DNA of 64,000 nucleotides. Origin: Maribacter arenosus. Its GTDB lineage: Bacteria; Bacteroidota; Bacteroidia; Flavobacteriales; Flavobacteriaceae. Location: assembly GCF_014610845.1 (NCBI RefSeq), contig NZ_JABTCG010000001.1, positions 930,001-994,000 of the forward strand. Reading direction: 5' to 3'. The notes under the pieces are model-generated. The model was not told the DNA's origin. It worked only from the letters and a program-made list of their open reading frames with translations, and made no database searches. The position numbers and the translations under genes are program-made. Positions 26,948-37,300 of this stretch are shown here, piece by piece (positions within the stretch are counted from its first letter, which is position 1; each line of letters begins with the position of its first letter).

Positions 26948-27116
26948 AATATATATGTATTTAAATGCCTATTCAAAATCGCAACCAAAAAAGGTATGTT
27001 AAAGTACTAAATAATGCTGATAATCTTATTAACATTTCCTAAAAAAAACCTTAGAAATGGAGCATTAAAACGGCTTTATCGCCGTATCTTTAGTTGTAGT
27101 TTAAAACAGTACTATT

Positions 27117-28169
27117 ATGTCATTAAATATTGATAAAATTTTAGGCAAAGAAGCTGGTTACCTGTTAGATCATAAGTGTAACACGGTAAAGAAAGAACAT
27201 TTACATCTACCCGGTCCCGATTATGTGGATCGTGTTATGACAACCTCGGACAGAAACCCTGTCGTACTTCGAAATATGCAAACGCTTTTTAATCATGGGC
27301 GTATGGGGGGTACCGGATACCTCTCTATTCTCCCTGTAGATCAAGGTATTGAGCATACAGCAGGTGCCTCGTTCGCACCAAACCCTATTTATTTTGATCC
27401 TGGAAAGATTGTTGAACTTGCCATTGAAGGAGGTTGTAATGCCGTGGCATCCACCCTTGGTGTCCTTGGGTCGGTTTCAAGGAAATATGCCCACAAGATC
27501 CCATTTCTTCTAAAATTGAATCATAATGAACTTCTTACATATCCCAATAAGTTTGATCAAATCATGTTTGCCAGTGTAAATCAAGCCTTTGAGATGGGCT
27601 GTGTAGCGGTCGGGGCAACCATATATTATGGTTCGGAAGAGAGTTCCCGTCAAATTCAGGAAGTTACCGAAGCTTTCGAATATGCACATGAATTGGGGAT
27701 GGTAACCGTACTTTGGGCATACCTGCGTAATCCCGCTTTTAAAAAGGATGGAAAAGATTATCACGTATCCGCAGATGTAACCGGACAAGCCAATCATTTG
27801 GCCGCCACCATTCAAGCGGACATTGTAAAACAAAAACAAGCGGAAAACAATGGCGGTTTCAAGGCAATCAATTTTGCTAAAACACATGACAAAGTATATT
27901 CCGAATTGACCTCAGACCATCCAATCGATCTTACACGCTATCAAGTTATGAATTGCCTTATGGGCAGGGCTGGACTAATAAATTCCGGTGGGTCTTCGGG
28001 TCAAAATGATTTGGCACAGGCTGTTAAAACAGCTGTAATCAATAAGCGTGCAGGCGGTATGGGGCTGATTTCAGGTCGAAAGGCATTCCAAAAACCCATG
28101 GCAGAAGGTGTAGAACTTCTAAATGCCATCCAGGACGTGTATTTGGATAAGAAAATCACTATTGCATAA
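27117..28169 (+). CDS. fbaB: Class I fructose-bisphosphate aldolase (FbaB/DhnA type)
   Basis: A 350-residue Schiff-base aldolase that cleaves or forms fructose 1,6-bisphosphate. Family features include [10 protein letters not shown] (about 71-80), KLNHNELL, an aromatic WAYLRNP strand, and the likely Schiff-base lysine Lys238 in the segment ADIVKQK. The C-terminal NSGGSSG and [12 protein letters not shown] loops bind phosphate. It is divergent from the PPi-type PFK gene (169 bases between) and ends in a strong terminator at 28186. An imperfect dyad ACGGC/GCCGT (27070-27085) precedes the start. Confidence 0.93.
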   Translation: MSLNIDKILGKEAGYLLDHKCNTVKKEHLHLPGPDYVDRVMTTSDRNPVVLRNMQTLFNHGRMGGTGYLSILPVDQGIEHTAGASFAPNPIYFDPGKIVELAIEGGCNAVASTLGVLGSVSRKYAHKIPFLLKLNHNELLTYPNKFDQIMFASVNQAFEMGCVAVGATIYYGSEESSRQIQEVTEAFEYAHELGMVTVLWAYLRNPAFKKDGKDYHVSADVTGQANHLAATIQADIVKQKQAENNGGFKAINFAKTHDKVYSELTSDHPIDLTRYQVMNCLMGRAGLINSGGSSGQNDLAQAVKTAVINKRAGGMGLISGRKAFQKPMAEGVELLNAIQDVYLDKKITIA

Positions 28170-28185
28170 TACACTAAATAGTATA

Positions 28186-28227
28186 AAAAATAAAGCCCTG
28201 ACAGTCCGCTGTCAAGGCTTTATTTTT
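28186..28227. terminator. Strong bidirectional terminator after aldolase gene
   Basis: A long hairpin: 12 base pairs of A/T-rich outer stem including AAAGCC/GGCTTT, one mismatch, then GACAG-type inner pairs around a TCCG loop. A T-run follows on the plus strand and an A-run precedes it. It suits termination of both the aldolase gene and the convergent kinase gene. Confidence 0.85.
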
Positions 28228-28289
28228 GGAAGTCAAAGAAATGACCTCCCTTCATTGAAGTACTGTACTTATTACATTTAAACCGACAC

Positions 28290-29141
28290 TTAGAGGTTTT
28301 CTAGGTGAAATTCCACTAACCCTTCGATGGGCCTTTGACGAATTACCCCAACAATCAAATCATTTCGTTCAAGTACCGCAGTTAGTTCATCCTTCAAAAA
28401 ATGGGCGATACTACCGACAAAGTTGATTGGGACTTTCGTTGCCAATTCAAATTGCATAATATAATTGTTGATGAATTGCTGAAAACCTTTATCTATGACA
28501 CCTTTGCTATAAGGATGATCTTTATTTTCGATCAAGAACCTTGCAAAAGTGGCCAAATAGGTATTAGGGTTGGGTTGTTTGTATAGGTTTTCCTTGATAA
28601 CATCTGCCTCAAGATCATACTCTTTCGCAAACTTTATTCCCAAATCTTGCGGCATTTTATGAAAATAATAATCCCTTATAAGTTTTCGACCAAAAAAATT
28701 GCCGCTACCATCATCCATTGGAATATAGCCTAAGGAAATTACTTTTTGAAAAAGCTGGCGACCATCATAATAACAACAATTGGAGCCTGTACCTAGAATA
28801 CAAACGATACCTTGGTGACCGATTTTGGTCGTCGAATAAATCGCAGCATACGTATCTTCCCTCACTTCAGTTTTGGCATTCGGAAAGAATTCGTTGAATA
28901 TTTCCTTAAGAAATTTTTTCATACGATCTGTACCACAACCAGCCCCATAGAAGTATAAATGACTTACATTTTCCTTATTTTTTGAAAGCTCAAAATTATT
29001 GGCCAAACGATCCTCGATTACAGAACGAGTCAATACCTCTGGGCTTAACCCTAAGGTTTGGGTCATAAATAATTGTTTTCCTTTTTCATCAAGAGCTATC
29101 CAATCGGACTTTGTAGCACCACTATCAACAATTAATATCAT
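28290..29141 (-). CDS. BadF/GlcNAc-kinase-like ATPase
   Basis: A 283-residue member of the ASKHA sugar-kinase fold. The phosphate-1 loop is VDSGATKSDW at the N-terminus, YGAGCG follows, and ILGTGSNCCYY then MDDGSGNFFG make up the second phosphate and adenosine regions. This set matches eukaryotic-type N-acetylglucosamine kinases and the BadF ATPase group. The likely role is phosphorylation of GlcNAc (or a related amino sugar) from cell-wall recycling, which would fit murQ elsewhere in the window. It lies downstream of gapA on the same strand, but a hairpin at 29159-29199 separates them. Another sugar substrate is possible. Confidence 0.82.
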   Translation of the reverse strand: MILIVDSGATKSDWIALDEKGKQLFMTQTLGLSPEVLTRSVIEDRLANNFELSKNKENVSHLYFYGAGCGTDRMKKFLKEIFNEFFPNAKTEVREDTYAAIYSTTKIGHQGIVCILGTGSNCCYYDGRQLFQKVISLGYIPMDDGSGNFFGRKLIRDYYFHKMPQDLGIKFAKEYDLEADVIKENLYKQPNPNTYLATFARFLIENKDHPYSKGVIDKGFQQFINNYIMQFELATKVPINFVGSIAHFLKDELTAVLERNDLIVGVIRQRPIEGLVEFHLENL

Positions 29142-29158
29142 AGGTCAATATTTAAATA

Positions 29159-29199
29159 CAATCCTGAAAATCAATGGTGTCATTAAATTTTCAGGATTG
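29159..29199 (-). terminator. Hairpin downstream of GAPDH gene
   Basis: CAATCCTGAAAAT (29159-29171) pairs perfectly with ATTTTCAGGATTG (29187-29199), a 13-base stem with a 15-base loop, located 22 bases past the GAPDH stop on the minus strand. The run of T after it is short, so some read-through into the kinase gene is possible. Confidence 0.6.
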
Positions 29200-29220
29200 C
29201 TTGAATATAATCAATTAGAC

Positions 29221-30225
<1,005 letters not shown>

Positions 30226-30244
30226 TTACTTATTTAGATTAAAA

Positions 30245-31228
30245 CTATGTTGACATTATTTCTGAAACCCTAATGAGTTCCTTATCAATTTTTGTATGGC
30301 CTTTTATGGCCTTGTTTATAGGAGTAAGAATAAGTTGATTATCCTGGACCCCAACCATAAGGTTGGTCTTACCTTCCAATAGGGCCTCTACAGCCCTTAC
30401 ACCCATTCTACTGGCTAAAACACGATCATAACACGATGGTGCCCCACCACGTTGCATATGTCCGAGTACAGATACCCTCACCTCATAATCTGGGAAATTG
30501 GCCTCGACGTATTCCTTTAGTTCAAATATATTCTTCCCGGTCTTATCACCTTCTGCAACAATTACTATACTAGATGATTTTCCTGATGACCTGCTTCTTT
30601 TCAAGGACTCCAATAATCTTTCCCTTCCTAAATTTTCTTCCGGAATCAAAATTTCCTCGGCTCCTGCCCCAACGCCTGCATTAAGGGCAATATGACCTAC
30701 ATCACGACCCATTACCTCTACGAAGAACAGTCTATTATGTGAGCTGGCAGTATCCCGAATTTTATCTATGGCCTCAACAACGGTATTCAATGCCGTATCG
30801 AAGCCCAATGTGAATGTTGTTCCAAAGATATCATTGTCTATGGTACCTGGGATCCCTATAACGGGGAAACCAAATTCCTGGTTAAAGATCATGGCACCGG
30901 TAAAACTACCGTCACCACCAATTACCACAAATGCATCGATTCCTGCAGCCTGAAGTTGATCATAAGCCTTTTTACGGCCTTCTTTGGTCCTGAATTCCTC
31001 ACACCTGGCCGTTTTTAGAATTGTACCCCCTTTATTAATAATGTTGTGGACACTTCTTGCATTCATGAGCTTAAAATCGCCCTTGATCATTCCCTGATAG
31101 CCCCAATAAATACCCACACACTCAACGTTCAAATATGCGCATGTTCTTACAACAGATCGTATTGCCGCGTTCATACCCGGAGAATCCCCACCGGATGTAA
31201 AAACACCTATTTTTTTAATATTCGCCAT
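30245..31228 (-). CDS. pfkA: ATP-dependent 6-phosphofructokinase
   Basis: A 327-residue PFK of bacterial PfkA length. The donor-site motifs read GGDGS (104-108) and PGTIDND (127-133), the ATP-dependent pattern. VFTSGGDSPGMNAAIR starts the fold and EVMGRDVGHIAL belongs to the substrate site. It is the first gene of a two-gene unit with gapA. Its upstream region contains two overlapping TAnnTTTG elements and an AAAACGTTTT palindrome. The window thus encodes both an ATP-type and a PPi-type PFK. Confidence 0.95.
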   Translation of the reverse strand: MANIKKIGVFTSGGDSPGMNAAIRSVVRTCAYLNVECVGIYWGYQGMIKGDFKLMNARSVHNIINKGGTILKTARCEEFRTKEGRKKAYDQLQAAGIDAFVVIGGDGSFTGAMIFNQEFGFPVIGIPGTIDNDIFGTTFTLGFDTALNTVVEAIDKIRDTASSHNRLFFVEVMGRDVGHIALNAGVGAGAEEILIPEENLGRERLLESLKRSRSSGKSSSIVIVAEGDKTGKNIFELKEYVEANFPDYEVRVSVLGHMQRGGAPSCYDRVLASRMGVRAVEALLEGKTNLMVGVQDNQLILTPINKAIKGHTKIDKELIRVSEIMST

Positions 31229-31245
31229 CCAAAAATTTAAGCCAA

Positions 31246-31262
31246 CAAAATTAACAAACTTA
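31246..31262 (-). promoter_or_regulatory. Two overlapping TAnnTTTG elements upstream of pfkA
   Basis: Read on the minus strand, TAAGTTTG (31262-31255) and TAATTTTG (31253-31246) both fit the Bacteroidota -7 consensus exactly. They end 18 bases before the pfkA start. No good -33 TTTG is seen. Confidence 0.3.
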
Positions 31263-31385
31263 TTCCGAAAAAAGAACTCCTTGAGCTCATATTATCATCG
31301 ATATGTTAGACTAAAACGTTTTTAGTGAAAAATATTCCCGGCAGCGTTTTAAATAGCACATTAGAAAGGGGAATTGTTTAAAAAA

Positions 31386-34300
31386 TCAAAGCCCTTTTGA
31401 TTTTTCCTGGAAGCGCAGAAGACTATCCCTGCCCATCACTTCAACAGGTGCGGATTCTTTTGCAATTTGCTTCTCTTTGGCCTTTTTACCCCCGAACATT
31501 TTTTGCATGAGTTCCTTAAAGCTATTGAAATCTACCTCGTAGGACAAACCTGCTCCTTGAGTGTAGCCTTGGCGGTCTCCTAAAAACGCCTGGATCTCAT
31601 TTTCCCTATTGAAGAATTTAGCACTTAGGGTCCCTTCTTCGTTCAGAAGCAACTGAAGTTCAAAATCGCCCGTTACGACCGTTTCCGTAGCACCCCCTAC
31701 CGGAACCCTAGCTTGGCCATTTATAAGGATGCGATCACTGATTTGAGTTGATACCGTTACCCCAATCCTATTTTCAGTTTCAATGTCCGTACTGGCATCC
31801 TGTATGCCTTGTTCATAAGAAAGCCCCAAATCGAACTTGTCGTTACCCCCACTGAGGACTTGATTCAACAATCCAGAAGCAGATTGAATTAGATTACCCG
31901 TTACCGCTTGTGAATTAATACCGCTTTGTTCATTTACAAAAGTACCTTGGGCCAGCAGGAAAATGGCATTTTTCTCTTCAACTTGTGGGTCTTGTAGCCG
32001 ATATTCCAACTCTGATTGGATAATTGAACTTGTACCTGGGAATTCGATACTAAAATCGATTTCCGGACTCTGTAGTTCATCGGTCAACTGGATAACCACG
32101 TCTGTTGGTATTCTTCGTGTATAGCCAGAATTTTCGAGTAACGGAGCAGGATTCGCATTTAAAGAATATACCGCTTCCATGTTCAATTGTGCGGAGAGTG
32201 GGTCACGGTCCCAGACAATGGTGCCACCAGGTTTTACTTTGAACGTTTTATTGATTACGCCCCCGAATTTATAATTGAACTCTCCGGTCACCACAACAAA
32301 ATCGCCGAACATCTCAAATTTGTCTTTCGTATCGATACGTATGAGCAATAGCCCCTCGCCCGTTCCTTTTAATGAACTGCCTGTTTTCTGGTCAGTAACG
32401 ATCTCCACCTCGGCATCGGGGGTTACGTCGAGGTTGAATTCCATCTCCAGCCCCTGTATTTCTTCTAAAACCCGCTGCACATTTTCAGGATTGACTTCTT
32501 CTTTTTCAATAAATTTTATATATGAATAATCACCAACTGTTGCGACATCACTTAAAGGTATTTTAAGGGAGGTGCCTTTTGCAGTTTTTCCATCCACATT
32601 GATGGTCAATGCCTTGGTGGGTCCGAAAATACGTCCGAATCCATTTAAAAACCCTGTTCCGTAATACAGAACCTCTTCCTCAAAAGGGGTATCTAAAATC
32701 AAAAAACGGTCATTGTTCGTGTCAACATTCAAATCCAACACCCAGTCCTTGAAAAAACTATGGGTGATTGCACCGTCTAATGTAGCTTTCGTGTTTCTGG
32801 CCACATCGGTGATATTTATCTTTTCAAAATTGAAAGACTGCTTGGATAACCTGACACGGGAATTTTGCGCAAAACCATAATCAACATTTAAATAAGGAAT
32901 CGCAATACCTGCATTATCAAGGGTCAACAAACCACTGAAATCAGGATTGTCGATATCCCCTGTGAATTTGGCACTGCCGAATAAATCCCCTCGAATATTC
33001 GTAATCACTCCTTCACCCAACGGACTGAAAGGTTCGAGATTAAACCCATTGAAATTCGCGATGAGATTGGCTTGGGGCAATTCCGTCTTGTTTTGGATAT
33101 TGCCAATGACACTGAGCCTTTCAACCCCCTTATCGGTAATCTGGGTATTTACCACGAAATCGGTAAGATCACGATTACCTACTATTCCAATGGTTAAATC
33201 TCCGATTCTGAAGCCGTTTACGGAAAAATCGGTAATCCCTAAGTTGGAAGATGGCAAATACACGTCATCCTTTTGCAATACGTTCAAAGTACCATTTACC
33301 TCCCCTTCCAGTCGTAAACTATCAATGGCCGGTGTTATTTTGTCCAGGGATACGATCTTGAATTGAAGTTCTAGGTCTTTATAGGTCGAATCTGCCAACT
33401 GCCCCTTTAATCGAATTTGTTCATATTGGCTGTTATTCATCACAATCTCCTCGATAACGATACTATCAAGGGTCTTGTTGATGATCACCTTGTTCTTATT
33501 ATTGCCTTCCCTATTTAGTATCCAGGTATTGTTCTTAAAACTAATGTCGGAAGTTTTCAGGCCAATAACCGACCTGTTCTGTTTATTGAAGGTATGATAA
33601 AAATTAAGGTTATAACTATCATTATATTCGCTCCCTCCTTTAAATTCCGCCCTAAAGAAAAGCGTATCCTTCAATGTGGTATTGATCAAATTAAAATCCT
33701 TTAGATCATAATAATTCGTCGATAAATCCCCCACTGATATAAATGTATTGAACAATGGGTTCTTATTGTCGATTTTTATGTCTATGTTATCTGCTTCATT
33801 GCCAAATGCAACAATGCTGGGCGATTTGAAGGTCAACTTAAAATCACCTTCATCGGCTACGATATTACCGCGGATAAACGTATTGGCATCGAACTTGACT
33901 TGTGGAAAGAACACATCTACTATCTTATTGTATATCTTAAAGTTAAAGGCAAGCGTTTGACCTTTTGAAATACTAAATGGCTTATAGTTGGTATAAATAC
34001 TTCCCAAGGAGTTTTGAATTAGTTGCCCTAATTCCTTAACCCGGAAATTTCCTTTCATATAGCCCGTGATGATATCAGGCGAATTGATATCAATGGTGCG
34101 AATGGAATCATTTTCGAAGGACGAAGAAACCTTAAAATCATCAAAATAATAAGTGTCGTTCTTATTTTGAAAAATGGTTTTGGTGAAATTCATGTCGCCC
34201 ACAATATTGTCCAATGAGTTACCTGAAATGTCAATATTCACATTTCCCTTGAAAATTGATACACTATCGTTTATAAAGTTCAACTTCTTTAAATCGGCAT

Positions 34301-35816
34301 ACTCGACATTGGCTATAAAATTGAAGTTGTTACGGTCCTCCCCAAAATCTGCCAATCCTTTAAAGTTGAATTTTAAATTATCATCATTACTAAAGATCGA
34401 ACCATCGAACAGTTGTTCTTTCAGAATACCTGAAACTTTAAGGTCCTTATAATCATAATCATTGAAATTAATCGAATAAATCTCGCCGATCACTTCAGTA
34501 TTCAACTTTTCCTTGACAAAACCTTTACCTTCAACATTAAAATCAAGGGTGGTCGTCCCAAATCTCTTATCATTAACGAACTTGCCCAGGTCAAAATCGA
34601 TTAAAGAGACAAACCCGTTATACGCGGCGTTTTCAATATTATTGAAGTCCGTCAATTCAAGATCGGCATAGCTACTCCCTATAGCCGTATTAAGATTCAC
34701 CTTGGTTTTGACCGAACTTTCTGTAACAGTGGCGTCACCCCTGATAGTAAACTGCCCAAATTTACTGAAGGTAGAAGACAAGGTATTGCTGCCCATATAA
34801 TTGGGCATCAAAGCACGTAACTCATAATAAGTACTGGTTACATTCTTCATTTGGGCATCCATGACGAACGGCTCATCTTTGGTAAAGAGGTTTTTAAAGT
34901 TAAAATTCCCACGTATACCCGTATTCTCGGATAATAAGAAAAGGTCCTCCGTGTTCAAGTCGTTCAGCACCCCATTTACCTTTGCCGAGAACGAAACCGA
35001 TATCCCTTTCCCAAATTGATCATAAAGCAGGTTTACTTCATTCAAGGCCACGTTCGAATCAGTGAACTCAGCGGTTACCTTTACCTTGTTTAAAAAATCC
35101 TTAAAATCCTTCCTTTCGTAATCAAAAACCAGATTTCCTACCAATTGGGAACCCAAGGTTTCAATGCCCAACGTGTCGAAACGCATTTGCTGTTTAGTGT
35201 AGCTGAACTTAGTGGCAAGCTTTTTTACCTCGATGTTGCGTTTGTCCTTAAACGACATAGCGTTTATGGCCGTTGAAACGTCGGGTCCCAAGATTAAAAA
35301 ATCCGTTGAGGAAATATTCAAATCCCTGAAGTTCAATGTTTCAGGACGCTCCAAGTTTTCGTCGATCAGTTTAAAGGAACTATTGGCGATCTTTACATTG
35401 GTCGATGAGAAAAAGAAAGGAGGTGTTCCTGGTTTTCTTGGCTGTTTATCATCAAGTTTATCGATAAAGACTTCCAAATTAGTACTTGTAGTATCTTTAT
35501 AGGTCTTTAGTTTAAAATTGAGTCTTTCGATATCGATATGCCCAAATTGGAGCTTTCCCTTGGCCAAATTACGGGCACTTAAAATCGAAGTGCCTAATTC
35601 GTTGATGTAAAACAAGGTGTCTTTTTGGTAATCCTCGATATAGATACCTTTGATGGCCACATCCCAAGAGATCAAGGAAAGCCGAATTTCATCGATATTG
35701 ATATTTGTGCCAAACTCCTTGTTTATCGAATTTGTAGCGTATTTGGCTAATCGGGTCTGCACAAAGGGCATAGAAAGTACTATGGTGCCCAATACACAAA
35801 TGAGCAATACCACCAA
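31386..35816 (-). CDS. tamB: TamB-like translocation/assembly or lipid-transfer protein
   Basis: A 1476-residue inner-membrane-anchored AsmA-like protein. It has one N-terminal hydrophobic helix, then more than a thousand residues of short beta strands (DFKGLADFG, LNVDTNNDRFLIL and similar). The C-terminal DUF490/TamB domain includes FGGVINKTFKVKPGGTIVWDRDPLSAQLN-type segments and ends in a Lys-rich tail. TamB-family proteins form long grooves that bridge the periplasm and move phospholipid or help fold outer-membrane proteins. The only canonical start is TTG 35816, which leaves the helix without its usual basic flank. The frame stays open upstream as far as the stop codon at 35880-35882 and encodes such a flank (HISPIRKLRKILVRILL) without ATG, GTG or TTG. 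It is divergent from tsaD. Confidence 0.88.
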   Translation of the reverse strand: MVVLLICVLGTIVLSMPFVQTRLAKYATNSINKEFGTNINIDEIRLSLISWDVAIKGIYIEDYQKDTLFYINELGTSILSARNLAKGKLQFGHIDIERLNFKLKTYKDTTSTNLEVFIDKLDDKQPRKPGTPPFFFSSTNVKIANSSFKLIDENLERPETLNFRDLNISSTDFLILGPDVSTAINAMSFKDKRNIEVKKLATKFSYTKQQMRFDTLGIETLGSQLVGNLVFDYERKDFKDFLNKVKVTAEFTDSNVALNEVNLLYDQFGKGISVSFSAKVNGVLNDLNTEDLFLLSENTGIRGNFNFKNLFTKDEPFVMDAQMKNVTSTYYELRALMPNYMGSNTLSSTFSKFGQFTIRGDATVTESSVKTKVNLNTAIGSSYADLELTDFNNIENAAYNGFVSLIDFDLGKFVNDKRFGTTTLDFNVEGKGFVKEKLNTEVIGEIYSINFNDYDYKDLKVSGILKEQLFDGSIFSNDDNLKFNFKGLADFGEDRNNFNFIANVEYADLKKLNFINDSVSIFKGNVNIDISGNSLDNIVGDMNFTKTIFQNKNDTYYFDDFKVSSSFENDSIRTIDINSPDIITGYMKGNFRVKELGQLIQNSLGSIYTNYKPFSISKGQTLAFNFKIYNKIVDVFFPQVKFDANTFIRGNIVADEGDFKLTFKSPSIVAFGNEADNIDIKIDNKNPLFNTFISVGDLSTNYYDLKDFNLINTTLKDTLFFRAEFKGGSEYNDSYNLNFYHTFNKQNRSVIGLKTSDISFKNNTWILNREGNNKNKVIINKTLDSIVIEEIVMNNSQYEQIRLKGQLADSTYKDLELQFKIVSLDKITPAIDSLRLEGEVNGTLNVLQKDDVYLPSSNLGITDFSVNGFRIGDLTIGIVGNRDLTDFVVNTQITDKGVERLSVIGNIQNKTELPQANLIANFNGFNLEPFSPLGEGVITNIRGDLFGSAKFTGDIDNPDFSGLLTLDNAGIAIPYLNVDYGFAQNSRVRLSKQSFNFEKINITDVARNTKATLDGAITHSFFKDWVLDLNVDTNNDRFLILDTPFEEEVLYYGTGFLNGFGRIFGPTKALTINVDGKTAKGTSLKIPLSDVATVGDYSYIKFIEKEEVNPENVQRVLEEIQGLEMEFNLDVTPDAEVEIVTDQKTGSSLKGTGEGLLLIRIDTKDKFEMFGDFVVVTGEFNYKFGGVINKTFKVKPGGTIVWDRDPLSAQLNMEAVYSLNANPAPLLENSGYTRRIPTDVVIQLTDELQSPEIDFSIEFPGTSSIIQSELEYRLQDPQVEEKNAIFLLAQGTFVNEQSGINSQAVTGNLIQSASGLLNQVLSGGNDKFDLGLSYEQGIQDASTDIETENRIGVTVSTQISDRILINGQARVPVGGATETVVTGDFELQLLLNEEGTLSAKFFNRENEIQAFLGDRQGYTQGAGLSYEVDFNSFKELMQKMFGGKKAKEKQIAKESAPVEVMGRDSLLRFQEKSKGL

Positions 35817-35867
35817 GAGTATTCTAACCAGTATTTTTCTCAGTTTTCTGATAGGGCTTATATGTTT

Positions 35868-35875
35868 TACCTTTG
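35868..35875 (+). promoter_or_regulatory. Candidate -7 element (TACCTTTG) for tsaD
   Basis: An exact TAnnTTTG match 25 bases before GTG 35901. It lies after ATG 35862, so transcripts from here would not contain that ATG; this supports GTG 35901 as the tsaD start. The -33 region (TTTTCTG at 35844-35850) is a poor match. Confidence 0.4.
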
Positions 35876-35900
35876 TACTTCAATTTTTATTCCAAACCGG

Positions 35901-36923
35901 GTGGAAAAAGAAACCATTTATATTCTTGCCATAGAATCATCCTGTGATGACACTTCTGCGGCCGTATTATGCAATGACAAAGTCATAAGCAATGTTGTTG
36001 CAACTCAAAAAATCCATGAGGAATATGGGGGTGTTGTACCCGAACTTGCCTCTAGGGCACACCAGCAAAATATTGTGCCTGTGGTGCACCAAGCTTTATT
36101 GAGAGCAAATATCGACAAAAAACAATTATCAGCCATAGCTTTTACTCGCGGACCGGGACTTATGGGGTCTTTATTGGTAGGGACCTCTTTCGCCAAGTCT
36201 TTGGCCCTCGGGCTGCACATACCTTTAATCGAGGTGAACCATATGCAAGCGCATATTCTGGCACATTTTATCGCCGATGAAAGCAGTTCGAAACCACGAT
36301 TCCCCTTTTTGGCAATGACCATAAGCGGTGGCCATACACAAATTGTTAAGGTGAATGACTATTTTGATATGGAAATCCTCGGTGAAACCTTGGATGATGC
36401 TGTAGGTGAGGCTTTCGATAAAAGTGCCAAAATCCTTGGTCTTCCTTATCCAGGGGGTCCTTTGGTAGATAAAAATGCCCAACAAGGTAATCCCCGTAAA
36501 TTCCCATTTCCAAAACCCAAGGTAGACGATTTGAATTTTAGTTTCAGTGGATTAAAAACCAGCATACTGTATTTTATTCAAAGGGAAACCAAGGACAACC
36601 CAAACTTCGTGTTGGAAAACCTGAACGATATATGTGCTTCAATTCAGTACACGATCATCAATATTTTGATGGATAAGCTAAAAAAAGCAGTAAAAAAAAC
36701 AGGCATAAAACAAGTGGCCATTGGCGGTGGGGTATCCGCTAATTCAGGAATACGCATCGCTTTGAAAAATGCAGAAAAAAAATACGGGTGGACTACATAT
36801 ATTCCTAAATTTGAGTATTGCACCGATAATGCCGCGATGATCGGCATTGTGGGTTACTATAAATATCAAAAACAGCTATTCGCTTCCCAGGATGTTACTG
36901 CTAAAGCCAGATATATTATTTAA
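35901..36923 (+). CDS. tsaD: tRNA N6-adenosine threonylcarbamoyltransferase
   Basis: A 340-residue ASKHA-fold enzyme that transfers threonylcarbamoyl from TC-AMP to A37 of ANN-decoding tRNAs, working with TsaB and TsaE. Signature elements are LAIESSCDDTSAAV near the N-terminus, the metal ligands His114 and His118 in NHMQAH, ISGGHTQ, and the C-terminal GGGVSANSGIR and CTDNAAMIG. I chose GTG 35901 rather than ATG 35862 because it gives the normal N-terminus and lies downstream of a promoter-like element. It heads a run of closely spaced genes on the plus strand. Confidence 0.95.
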   Translation: MEKETIYILAIESSCDDTSAAVLCNDKVISNVVATQKIHEEYGGVVPELASRAHQQNIVPVVHQALLRANIDKKQLSAIAFTRGPGLMGSLLVGTSFAKSLALGLHIPLIEVNHMQAHILAHFIADESSSKPRFPFLAMTISGGHTQIVKVNDYFDMEILGETLDDAVGEAFDKSAKILGLPYPGGPLVDKNAQQGNPRKFPFPKPKVDDLNFSFSGLKTSILYFIQRETKDNPNFVLENLNDICASIQYTIINILMDKLKKAVKKTGIKQVAIGGGVSANSGIRIALKNAEKKYGWTTYIPKFEYCTDNAAMIGIVGYYKYQKQLFASQDVTAKARYII

Positions 36924-36934
36924 AAAGTAGTGGT

Positions 36935-37285
36935 ATGGCCTATAATGAAGATTTGGAAAAAAGATTGGATGCGGCATTGGACGTATTTCCTAAAAATATT
37001 ACCGATCACTTTTCGAAAAAGAAAATGTTCGGGGGTCTTGCCTATCTCTTCAAGGGGAAAATGACCGTAGGGGTCATAAAAAACGATCTTATGGTACGTA
37101 TAATCGGTCCTAAAATAGATGAAAAATTAAAAATGGATGCCGTTCGTCCCATGGATTTCGCCAAGAGGCCTATGAAGGAATTCGTTTATGTGTCCGCAAA
37201 AGGATATGACACCGAAGAGCAGCTACAACATTGGATTGAATTGGGCCTTGAACATGCCCAGAATAAATTACGAATCACCAAATAG
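36935..37285 (+). CDS. TfoX/Sxy N-terminal domain protein
   Basis: A 116-residue protein that is essentially a single TfoX_N domain, with KKMFGGLAYLFKGKM and GVIKNDLMVRI as the characteristic strands. In Gammaproteobacteria TfoX/Sxy promotes competence gene expression with CRP, but those have a second domain and this short form does not. It begins 11 bases after tsaD and ends 15 bases before rsmE, so it is most likely in the same operon. Its role in Bacteroidota is unknown. Confidence 0.85.
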   Translation: MAYNEDLEKRLDAALDVFPKNITDHFSKKKMFGGLAYLFKGKMTVGVIKNDLMVRIIGPKIDEKLKMDAVRPMDFAKRPMKEFVYVSAKGYDTEEQLQHWIELGLEHAQNKLRITK

Positions 37286-37300
37286 AAATTATAATTAATT

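Noticed and set aside
35862-35900. ATG 35862 as the tsaD start
   Set aside because: It would add residues unlike TsaD N-termini and lies upstream of a TAnnTTTG promoter element; GTG 35901 fits better.
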